A DNA stretch of 34,368 bases from Buchnera aphidicola (Greenidea ficicola) (lineage in GTDB: Bacteria > Pseudomonadota > Gammaproteobacteria > Enterobacterales > Enterobacteriaceae). Made by a program: the position numbers and the translations under genes. Numbering within the stretch: position 1 is the first letter of the stretch; each line of letters opens with the position of its first letter. Shown here one piece after another: positions 26,963-34,368 of this stretch. Under the pieces are notes generated by a model that searched no databases, had not been told where the DNA came from, and saw only the letters and a program-made list of their open reading frames with translations. The stretch lies in assembly GCF_039386055.1 (NCBI RefSeq), contig NZ_CP135012.1:340274-374641 (forward strand). The letters are read 5' to 3'.

Positions 26963-27673
26963 AAAAGATTTTTTTAAAGAATAATCTAAATTTTTACCAG
27001 AAAAAGTTTTAATGCAACCTCCAGAAGCATTCAGTATAGATTCACCAGCAGCAGTATCCCAAATTCCTGTATTTCCATAACGTAAATAACATTTAGCTTT
27101 TCTTTCAGCAATTAAACAAAATTTCCAAGAAGAACCTAATTTTATTTTAGAATAATATTTATATTTTTTTAAATAAGTATCTATTTTTAAATCATAATGC
27201 GATCTACTAACAATAAAATTATTATTATTATAAATATTTTTTTTTATAACACTTTTACAACCTTGTACTTCTTTAAATAATTTTCCGAAATGAGAATAAT
27301 ATAAAGTTTTATAATATGGTATATAAATAACTCCAAAAAGAGGAATATTTTTTTTTATTAAACAAATATTAATAGTAAACTCAGGAATTTTATTAATAAA
27401 TTCTTTTGTTCCATCTAAAGGATCAATTAACCAATAAGTATTCCAATTTTTACATAATTTAATATCTGGTAAATTTTCTTCAGATAATATAGGAAAATCA
27501 GGTGTTAATTTATATAATTCTTTAATAAGAAAATCATTAACATCATAATCTACCGAAGTAACAGGAGAATTATCAACTTTATAAAATATATTTTTTTTAC
27601 TAATATTTTTATAATAATAAAAAAGTACAATAGATCCAGCTTCTTTAATTATTTTTAAAACTTTTTTTAACAT
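26933..27673 (-). CDS. cysQ: 3'(2'),5'-bisphosphate nucleotidase CysQ
   Basis: Hydrolyses adenosine 3',5'-bisphosphate, the by-product of PAPS-dependent sulfate reduction and of acyl-carrier-protein activation. The 246-residue product has E. coli length and the inositol monophosphatase-family metal sites: VDNSPVTSVD (33 to 42), LSEE (63 to 66), DPLDGTKEF (84 to 92) and WDTAAGES (about 204). It ends SFLNPGFKACI, matching the E. coli end, so it is pyrE rather than cysQ that has extended into the overlap. rplI lies 31 bases upstream. Confidence 0.96.
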   Translation of the reverse strand: MLKKVLKIIKEAGSIVLFYYYKNISKKNIFYKVDNSPVTSVDYDVNDFLIKELYKLTPDFPILSEENLPDIKLCKNWNTYWLIDPLDGTKEFINKIPEFTINICLIKKNIPLFGVIYIPYYKTLYYSHFGKLFKEVQGCKSVIKKNIYNNNNFIVSRSHYDLKIDTYLKKYKYYSKIKLGSSWKFCLIAERKAKCYLRYGNTGIWDTAAGESILNASGGCIKTFSGKNLDYSLKKSFLNPGFKACI

Positions 27674-27704
27674 ATATTTCTCTTAAATAAAATAACATAA
27701 AAAA

Positions 27705-28151
27705 TTATTTATTCTTAATATTTATTTTAAAAACAAATGAAATATCAATAGAAGGTTGAAAATATATTTCATAAACACCAAATTTACGAAAAGTTCCATT
27801 TGGTAAATGTAATTCTTTTTTATATATTAAAAATCCTAAAGAACAAATACATTTAACAATTTCTTTTATTCCAACCGAACCAAATAATTTACCCTTATGT
27901 CCTGATCTAAAAATAATAATTTCACCAAGATTTTTTAATCTTTTACATCTATTTAAATTTTTCAAATATTTTTTTTTTTGTATATTTTTAAATTCATATT
28001 CTTTTTTTTTATATTTTATTATATTTTTTTTATTTGCTAAACAAGCTTTTCCATTCGGAATTAAATAATTTCTTGCATAACCAGACTTTACTTTTATAAT
28101 ATTACCTATATTTCCTAAATTAAAAATTTTTTTTAATAAAATAATCTTCAT
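27705..28151 (-). CDS. rplI: 50S ribosomal protein L9
   Basis: L9 spans from the L1 stalk base out from the 50S subunit and affects frame maintenance. The 148-residue product (E. coli 149) has the N-terminal RNA-binding domain with GYARNYLIPNGKA (24 to 36), a Lys-rich connecting helix, and a C-terminal domain that is much more diverged but of full length. It is the last of rpsF-rpsR-rplI, with 33 bases to rpsR that include a 23-base A tract. Confidence 0.96.
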   Translation of the reverse strand: MKIILLKKIFNLGNIGNIIKVKSGYARNYLIPNGKACLANKKNIIKYKKKEYEFKNIQKKKYLKNLNRCKRLKNLGEIIIFRSGHKGKLFGSVGIKEIVKCICSLGFLIYKKELHLPNGTFRKFGVYEIYFQPSIDISFVFKINIKNK

Positions 28152-28161
28152 AAATCCTCTT

Positions 28162-28184
28162 AAAAAAAAAAAAAAAAAAAAAAA
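28162..28184. repeat. 23-base A tract between rpsR and rplI
   Basis: An unbroken run of 23 A on the plus strand (U in the mRNA) fills most of the 33-base spacer, running right up to the rpsR stop codon and ending ten bases before the rplI start. A usable AGGA ribosome binding site for rplI survives at its edge. The U run resembles half of a terminator but no GC stem precedes it. Confidence 0.9.
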
Positions 28185-28412
28185 TTATTTATGATGATCA
28201 GTATATGGTAATAAAGCTAAATATCTTGCTATTTTAATTGCTTTTGATAATTTTCTTTGATATTTAGCTTTTGTCCCAGTTATTCTACTAGGAACAATTT
28301 TTCCATTTTCCGTAATATAATTTTTTAATAAAGAAATATCTTTATAATCTATTTCTTTTATCCCTTCTACAGTAAATCTACAAAACTTACGACGACGATA
28401 ATAACGTATCAT
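28185..28412 (-). CDS. rpsR: 30S ribosomal protein S18
   Basis: S18 pairs with S6 on the 30S platform. The 75-residue product equals E. coli in length and shows the family signature [26 protein letters not shown] around residues 21 to 46, ending [10 protein letters not shown]. The RRRKFCRF start is typical. In E. coli priB lies between rpsF and rpsR; here only 46 bases separate the two, so priB is absent from its usual place. Confidence 0.98.
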   Translation of the reverse strand: MIRYYRRRKFCRFTVEGIKEIDYKDISLLKNYITENGKIVPSRITGTKAKYQRKLSKAIKIARYLALLPYTDHHK

Positions 28413-28458
28413 GAATTTAAAAAATCCTTATATTTAAATATAATCTTATTTTATAATA

Positions 28459-28824
28459 TTAAATAATTTTAACATTTTTTTTTTTTTTTATAATTTTTTT
28501 ATCATCTTTTATTTTTATCATAGGAGAAGTTTCAGTTATAATATTTTTAACTGAAATAATTATACTTCTTAAAATAGAAACATTAAACTTTAAATGTTTT
28601 CGTAAAATATCTATCATTTTTGGAAAAACTTCAATATTCATTAAAACATAATGAGCTTTATGAAGTTTTTTAATACAATAAGCTAATTGTCTACGACCCC
28701 AATCTTCTAATCTATGTATTTTTCCTTGTTTTTTTAAAATTAAATTACTATAAAATTGTATAATATTAGAAACTTTTTCACTACTATCAGGATGTATCAT
28801 AAATATTATTTCATAATTTCTCAT
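28459..28824 (-). CDS. rpsF: 30S ribosomal protein S6
   Basis: S6 forms a heterodimer with S18 on the platform of the 30S subunit. The 121-residue product (E. coli 131) keeps [45 protein letters not shown] (about 38 to 64) and the following beta strand. The tail that is glutamate-modified by RimK in E. coli is replaced by a short Lys/Ile sequence, partly coded by a 15-base T run at 28475 to 28489. The 146 bases to purA are AT-only sequence and probably hold the operon promoter. Confidence 0.96.
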   Translation of the reverse strand: MRNYEIIFMIHPDSSEKVSNIIQFYSNLILKKQGKIHRLEDWGRRQLAYCIKKLHKAHYVLMNIEVFPKMIDILRKHLKFNVSILRSIIISVKNIITETSPMIKIKDDKKIIKKKKNVKII

Positions 28825-28970
28825 ATATTTCCCTTTAAAATTTTATTTTAAAATAAATATCAAAAAAAATTTTTTATAATTTAAATAAAATTTTAAAATA
28901 AAATATTTATTTTTAAAAAAATATAAATTAATTAATTATCAAAATCAATAAAAATAATACTTTAAAAAAA

Positions 28971-30278
<1,308 letters not shown>

Positions 30279-30324
30279 TTATAATAATATTAAAATTATA
30301 AATAATAATATATATACTAAAAAT

Positions 30325-31038
30325 TTATAAACCTCTTAATCTATTAATTTTATAAAATTTTTCATTTTTCATATTTAAAAAATTTAATATAGAATTTAAA
30401 TCTAATTTTGAAAATTTATAATTTAAAATACCATAATCTATTATTTCTATACCTAAATTAGAAAAAATATTATCTTTTAAAAAAAATACATTTTTATTAT
30501 TTTTTTTAAAATTATTTATAAAATATAAAAAACTATATTTTATATTTTTATTTTTATTTAAAAAATTTATTTTTTCAAGATCTTTTTTAAATTTTTTTTT
30601 TAAAAAAAAATCTAAATAATTAAAATACTCTTTAATATAAAAATTTTTAATAATTTTTCTAAACTTTATAAAAAATTCATATTGTAAATATCTTTCAAAA
30701 TTTAATTTATTAAAATTATTATTTTTTTTATAAAAAACAGAAATATTATTAATTTTCCATGTTATATAAATATTTAAACTTAATAAAGAATTATTAATTA
30801 ATATATAATAATTATCACTATTAGAATTTATATTTTTATTATAAATTTTTTCATATTTTAAAAAAATATTTTTTTTAAAATACAAACCAGGTTTTAAAAT
30901 AATAATATTTCTTTTAGGAAACAAAAAAAAAGGATTATTAAAATAACAAATATCATAATTATTTTCTTTAACAATTATTAAAAAATAATAATAAAAAATT
31001 AAAAAAAAACTAATAAAAAAAAAAAAAATTTTATTCAT
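30325..31038 (-). CDS. hflC: C-terminally truncated HflC (SPFH/band-7 membrane protein)
   Basis: HflC with HflK forms a membrane cage that modulates the FtsH protease. This 237-residue product has one N-terminal membrane segment (about 4 to 22, Phe/Ile/Tyr rich), then SPFH-domain remnants that align with E. coli HflC: PGLYFK (50 to 55), SLNIYITWKIN (about 87 to 97) and LGIEIIDYGIL (about 196 to 206). It ends INRLRGL, near E. coli residue 235 of 334, so the coiled-coil C-terminal third is missing, and the 55 bases before purA do not contain it. hflK, which should lie between it and miaA, is absent. It is either a minimal protein or a decaying gene. Confidence 0.82.
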   Translation of the reverse strand: MNKIFFFFISFFLIFYYYFLIIVKENNYDICYFNNPFFLFPKRNIIILKPGLYFKKNIFLKYEKIYNKNINSNSDNYYILINNSLLSLNIYITWKINNISVFYKKNNNFNKLNFERYLQYEFFIKFRKIIKNFYIKEYFNYLDFFLKKKFKKDLEKINFLNKNKNIKYSFLYFINNFKKNNKNVFFLKDNIFSNLGIEIIDYGILNYKFSKLDLNSILNFLNMKNEKFYKINRLRGL

Positions 31039-31081
31039 AAAAAAAACTCAATATTTAAAAAAAATATATATATATTATATA

Positions 31082-32029
31082 TTAACATTTTAAAATATAT
31101 TTTACACTTATAATTTTTTTAATAGATTTATTTATATTCCCTGATTTTAACCAATAAATATTTTTCCAATTACGAAGCCAAGTCATTTGTTTTTTAGCTA
31201 ATTGCATCGTTTCATTAATAGTATTATTAAACATCTCTAAAAAAGTTACTTCATTAGATAAATATTTCCACATTTGTTTATAACCGATACATTTAATAGA
31301 AGGTAAATTTTTATGCAAATCTCCTCTATTAAATAAAAATTCTACTTCTTTTTGAAAACCTAAAGAAATCATTTTTTTAAATCTTAATACTACACGTTTA
31401 TATAACCAAGATTTATTTTTTGGTAAAATAGCAAATTGTATTATTGAATAAGGAAATTTTTTTTTAGATAATTTTAATAACTCACTAAATTTTTTTCCTG
31501 AAATATAATAAACTTCTAAAGCTCTTAATAATCTTCTATGATCATTTTTATGAATTTTTTTTGAAGAAGATGAATCAAAAATATTTAAATAAGAATGCAA
31601 TTTTTGATTATTATTATTAATAAATTTTAAAATATTTTTCTGTATATAAACATTAGAAGAAGGTAATGGAGAAAAATTTTTCAATAAAGATTTATAATAT
31701 AACATTGTTCCTCCAACTAACAATGGTATATAACCATCTTTTAAAATTTTTTTTATCTTTAATAAAACATTTTTTCTAAAAGAATAAACTGAATATCTTT
31801 CTTTTGGATCTAACATATCTATTAAAAAATGAGGATATTTTTTTTGTTTATTAATATTTAATTTTCCTGTTCCTATATTCATATATTTATAAATTAAACA
31901 AGAATCAACACTAATTATTTTAAAAGGTAAATATTTACATAATTCTATTGCTAATTTTGTTTTACCTGAAGCTGTAGGACCCATTAAAAAAAATATATAA
32001 GGTTTAATTTTAACATTTAAAAAATTCAT
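31082..32029 (-). CDS. miaA: tRNA dimethylallyltransferase
   Basis: Adds a dimethylallyl group to A37 of tRNAs reading codons that begin with U. The 315-residue product starts at the ATG at 32029 (E. coli 316); a longer version from upstream codons is not supported by homology. Motifs: P loop GPTASGKT (17 to 24), SVDSCLIYKYMNIGTGK, LLVGGTMLYYKSLL (about 100), GDLHKNLPSIKCIGYKQMW and AKKQMTWLRNW. In E. coli hfq-hflX-hflK-hflC follow; here only the shortened hflC does, 43 bases later. Confidence 0.97.
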   Translation of the reverse strand: MNFLNVKIKPYIFFLMGPTASGKTKLAIELCKYLPFKIISVDSCLIYKYMNIGTGKLNINKQKKYPHFLIDMLDPKERYSVYSFRKNVLLKIKKILKDGYIPLLVGGTMLYYKSLLKNFSPLPSSNVYIQKNILKFINNNNQKLHSYLNIFDSSSSKKIHKNDHRRLLRALEVYYISGKKFSELLKLSKKKFPYSIIQFAILPKNKSWLYKRVVLRFKKMISLGFQKEVEFLFNRGDLHKNLPSIKCIGYKQMWKYLSNEVTFLEMFNNTINETMQLAKKQMTWLRNWKNIYWLKSGNINKSIKKIISVKYILKC

Positions 32030-32084
32030 ATTACATTTCACTATAAAAAAAAACAAAATTTTTATTACGTAAAAAAATAAATAA

Positions 32085-33728
32085 TTAATTAAAATTCCAT
32101 TTTTTATATATATTAATTAATCCATTAGTAGAAGAATCAAAATTATCAACATAAGATTTATTTAACAATTTTAAAAAAATTTTATTAGCTAATATTTTAC
32201 CTAACTCAACTCCCCATTGATCAAAACTATAAATATTTAAAATTATTCCTTGAGTAAAAATTTTATGTTCATACATACAAATTAATGCTCCTAATACATA
32301 TGGAGTAATTTTTTTACATAAAATAGAATTTGTAGGTCGATTTCCTTCAAATGTTTTATAAATAATATTTTTATCAAAACAATTATTATTTATATTATTA
32401 ATATTTTTATAATAAAAAGAATTTGAACCAAAAGCTAATGATTGCGTTTGAGCAAAAAAATTAGATAATAAAAAATTATGATGTGAATCTAAAGGATTAT
32501 GAGACAAAGCAGGAGCAATAAAATCACAAGGTACAATTTTTGTTCCTTGATGCAATAATTGAAAAAAAGAATGTTGACTATTTGTTCCTGATTCACCCCA
32601 AATAATTGGACCAGTTTGCCAATTTACTTTATTTCCTTTTCTATCAAAACATTTACCGTTAGATTCCATATTTGCTTGCTGAAAATATGAAGAAAATCTA
32701 TTCATATATTGATCATAAGGTAATATAGCTTCTGTTTCCATATTAAAAAAATTATTATACCAGATACTAATTAAAGCTAATAATACTGGAATATTTTTCT
32801 CAAAAGGAGTTTTTAAAAAATGCAAATCCATAGAATAAGCACCTTGTAAAAATTTTATAAAATTTTTATATCCTATTAATAACATAATAGATAATCCTAC
32901 TGAAGACCATAAAGAATATCTTCCACCAACCCAATCCCAAAATTTAAAAATATTATCAATATCAATTCCAAATTTTAAAGGTTCAACATAATTTGTAGAA
33001 ACTGCAAAAAAATGTTTTTTAAAATCTTTTTTTTTATTAGTATATTTTAAAAACCATTTTTTAATACTATTTGCATTTATAATAGTTTCTTGCGTAGTAA
33101 AAGTTTTAGAACAAATAATAAATATCGTTCTATCTGGAGAAATTTTTTTTAAAACTTCTAATACTTGTGTTGCATCAACATTAGAAACAAAATGAATTTT
33201 TAAATGATTATTATAAGGTTTTAATGATTCAATAACCATATTAGGTCCTAAATCTGATCCTCCAATACCAATATTTACTATATCTGTAATAAATTTATTA
33301 GTATAACCTAACCATTTTTTTTGAATAATTTTTTTTGAAAATATTTTCATTTTTCTTAAAACTTTTTTAATTTTTAAATAAACATTTTTTCCTTCATAAA
33401 ATAAAGGTTTTTTATTAAAACTACGTAATGCAGTATGTAAAACTGCTCTATTTTCAGTTTTATTTATTTTTTTTCCATTAAAAAAATCAAATATAGCTTC
33501 TGATAAATAAGTTTCTTTAGTTAATTTTAATAATAATTTTAAAGTAATATCATTTATTCTATTTTTAGAAAAATCTACTAATATTTTATTTTCAAATAAT
33601 AAAGAAAAATTATTAAATCTATTTTTATCATTAATAAACATTTCATTTAAATGAATATTTTTTATAATTTTATAATGTTTTTTTAATTGTTTCCATGATT
33701 TAGTATTTAAAGGATTAATATTCTTCAT
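32085..33728 (-). CDS. pgi: Glucose-6-phosphate isomerase
   Basis: Interconverts glucose 6-phosphate and fructose 6-phosphate in glycolysis. The 547-residue product (E. coli 549) aligns end to end: [14 protein letters not shown] (about 156 to 169), SKTFTTQET, the signature [13 protein letters not shown], and active residues Glu in [10 protein letters not shown] (about 355), His in [10 protein letters not shown] (about 386) and Lys in WGVELGK (about 513). The end is [14 protein letters not shown]. One conserved position differs: SNVDGT of E. coli is SNVDAT. The 188 bases upstream are AT-rich and shared with the divergent tRNA-Gly. Confidence 0.98.
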   Translation of the reverse strand: MKNINPLNTKSWKQLKKHYKIIKNIHLNEMFINDKNRFNNFSLLFENKILVDFSKNRINDITLKLLLKLTKETYLSEAIFDFFNGKKINKTENRAVLHTALRSFNKKPLFYEGKNVYLKIKKVLRKMKIFSKKIIQKKWLGYTNKFITDIVNIGIGGSDLGPNMVIESLKPYNNHLKIHFVSNVDATQVLEVLKKISPDRTIFIICSKTFTTQETIINANSIKKWFLKYTNKKKDFKKHFFAVSTNYVEPLKFGIDIDNIFKFWDWVGGRYSLWSSVGLSIMLLIGYKNFIKFLQGAYSMDLHFLKTPFEKNIPVLLALISIWYNNFFNMETEAILPYDQYMNRFSSYFQQANMESNGKCFDRKGNKVNWQTGPIIWGESGTNSQHSFFQLLHQGTKIVPCDFIAPALSHNPLDSHHNFLLSNFFAQTQSLAFGSNSFYYKNINNINNNCFDKNIIYKTFEGNRPTNSILCKKITPYVLGALICMYEHKIFTQGIILNIYSFDQWGVELGKILANKIFLKLLNKSYVDNFDSSTNGLINIYKKWNFN

Positions 33729-33916
33729 AAAATAATTCTTTCTTATTTTTAAAAATAATAAATATTTTAATATTATAAAATTATATATAATATAAAAAAT
33801 AAAATATTAATTATTTTAAAAATAATATTATCATAAAATTATTTATAAAAATATTGGACAAAAAAGAAAATATTTGTTTTAATATAAAATATAAATATAT
33901 CAATTATAAAAATAAT

Positions 33917-33989
33917 GCGGGAATAGCTCAGTTGGTAGAGTGTAACCTTGCCAAGGTTAAGGTCGCGAGTTCGAACCTCGTTTCCCGCT
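33917..33989 (+). tRNA. tRNA-Gly (GCC anticodon)
   Basis: A 73-base tRNA nearly identical to E. coli glyV-type tRNA: acceptor GCGGGAA pairs with TTCCCGC, D stem GCTC/GAGT, anticodon stem TAACC/GGTTA with loop TTGCCAA (anticodon GCC), T arm GCGAG TTCGAAC CTCGT with one G-T pair. The discriminator is T, as expected for Gly. CCA is not encoded. It points toward rpmE, with 49 bases between. Confidence 0.97.
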
Positions 33990-33997
33990 ATTAAAAT

Positions 33998-34022
33998 AAA
34001 ATTATAAAATTTTATATAATTT
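33998..34022. terminator. Possible bidirectional AT hairpin between tRNA-Gly and rpmE
   Basis: AAATTATA followed by AAAA and TTTTATATAATTT forms an imperfect palindrome with one bulged base, located between the convergent tRNA-Gly and rpmE. With only A-T pairs it would be weak. Its position between two 3' ends is what makes a terminator plausible; sequence of this composition also forms such palindromes by chance. Confidence 0.2.
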
Positions 34023-34038
34023 AATAATAAAAAAAAAT

Positions 34039-34248
34039 TTAAATAAAAGATAAATTAAATTTTTTATTAAATTTTTCAACACGACCACCATTATCTAAAA
34101 TTCTTTGTTTTCCAGTATAAAATGGATGACAATTACTACAAACATCCAGATAAATATTTTTAAAAATAGTTGATGAAATTTTTATTGAATTTCCACATGA
34201 ACAAATAGCTATAATATTAAAATATTTAGGATGAATATTAGATTTCAT
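34039..34248 (-). CDS. rpmE: 50S ribosomal protein L31 (zinc type)
   Basis: L31 bridges the central protuberance of the 50S and the 30S head. The 69-residue product (E. coli 70) begins MKSNIHPKY and has the zinc-binding cysteines of the C+ form: Cys16, Cys18, Cys37 and Cys40 (CSCGN and [15 protein letters not shown]), then [12 protein letters not shown]. It is the ordinary RpmE rather than the zinc-free YkgM paralogue. The 120 bases to the right edge are AT-only sequence with no recognisable gene. Confidence 0.98.
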   Translation of the reverse strand: MKSNIHPKYFNIIAICSCGNSIKISSTIFKNIYLDVCSNCHPFYTGKQRILDNGGRVEKFNKKFNLSFI

Positions 34249-34368
34249 AAAATATCTTTTTAAATATTTAAAATTAAATAAATATTATAAACAAAATAAA
34301 TAAATTTATATATAATATTTTAATAATATTTTATAAATATATATTTATATATTAAATATTATTATAAT

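Noticed and set aside
28825-28970. Hidden small gene or RNA between rpsF and purA
   Set aside because: Low-complexity AT sequence with no conserved fold or coding signal that I can recognise.
30325-31038. Calling hflC a pseudogene outright
   Set aside because: The frame is open for 237 codons with recognisable SPFH segments and a membrane anchor, so it was kept as a truncated gene with the doubt stated.
33729-33916. Clear promoter for tRNA-Gly (a TTGGAC sequence at 33854)
   Set aside because: No -10 hexamer at a good distance could be chosen over the many AT-rich alternatives, so it was not listed as a feature.

Overview
This 34.4 kb window is an extremely AT-rich, gene-dense stretch of a reduced gammaproteobacterial endosymbiont genome. 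Protein sequences are closest to Escherichia coli orthologues throughout, long A/T homopolymers are common, intergenic gaps are short, and no insertion sequence, prophage, CRISPR array or restriction/defence gene is visible. The gene order (S10/spc ribosomal cluster - tuf - fusA - rpsG - rpsL - tusBCD - tsgA - trpS - rpe - aroB - aroK - deoD - deoB - nfuA - ssb - dnaB - gshB - ruvX - hemW - mutY - yggX - pyrE - cysQ - rplI - rpsR - rpsF - purA - hflC - miaA - pgi - rpmE) fits Buchnera aphidicola, the aphid symbiont. That assignment rests on content and order, not on a database search.

Layout. From 12610 down to the left edge, 23 genes run without interruption on the minus strand: tusDCB, the str group (rpsL, rpsG, fusA, tuf), the S10 group (rpsJ to rpsQ) and the start of the spc group (rplN to rpsH); rplF would begin just off the left edge. 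An MFS-type gene, tsgA, diverges from tusD and converges on a minus-strand block trpS-rpe-aroB-aroK. A tRNA-Ser faces a second minus block, deoD-deoB-nfuA-ssb. From dnaB at 21026 to yggX at 25975 the genes lie on the plus strand (dnaB, gshB, ruvX, hemW, mutY, yggX). A divergent pair of tRNA genes, Asn and Ile2 (CAT anticodon), is separated by 27-nt and 37-nt A-tracts. pyrE (plus) overlaps the end of cysQ (minus), which starts the last minus block: cysQ, rplI-rpsR-rpsF, purA, hflC, miaA, pgi. tRNA-Gly (plus) and rpmE (minus) close the window. There is no gene-free stretch over 300 bases; the longest is 276 bases between aroK and tRNA-Ser.

Function. About half the genes make ribosomes or elongation factors. 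The rest cover tRNA supply and modification (trpS, tusBCD, miaA, four tRNAs), DNA replication and repair (dnaB, ssb, mutY, ruvX), nucleotide synthesis and salvage (pyrE, purA, deoD, deoB), shikimate-pathway steps needed for aromatic amino acids (aroB, aroK), sugar phosphate metabolism (pgi, rpe), Fe-S and redox functions (nfuA, gshB, yggX), and sulfate-activation housekeeping (cysQ).

No previously undescribed system was found. What is worth a second look is how the genome is eroding: MutY reduced to its catalytic half, HflC cut at its C terminus with HflK gone from beside it, a ten-base G run inside aroB, very long A-tracts at tRNA promoters and in genes, overlaps made by stop-codon loss, shrunken sites where ribosomal-protein autoregulation acts in E. 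coli, and a tRNA-Ser with an unusual discriminator base.
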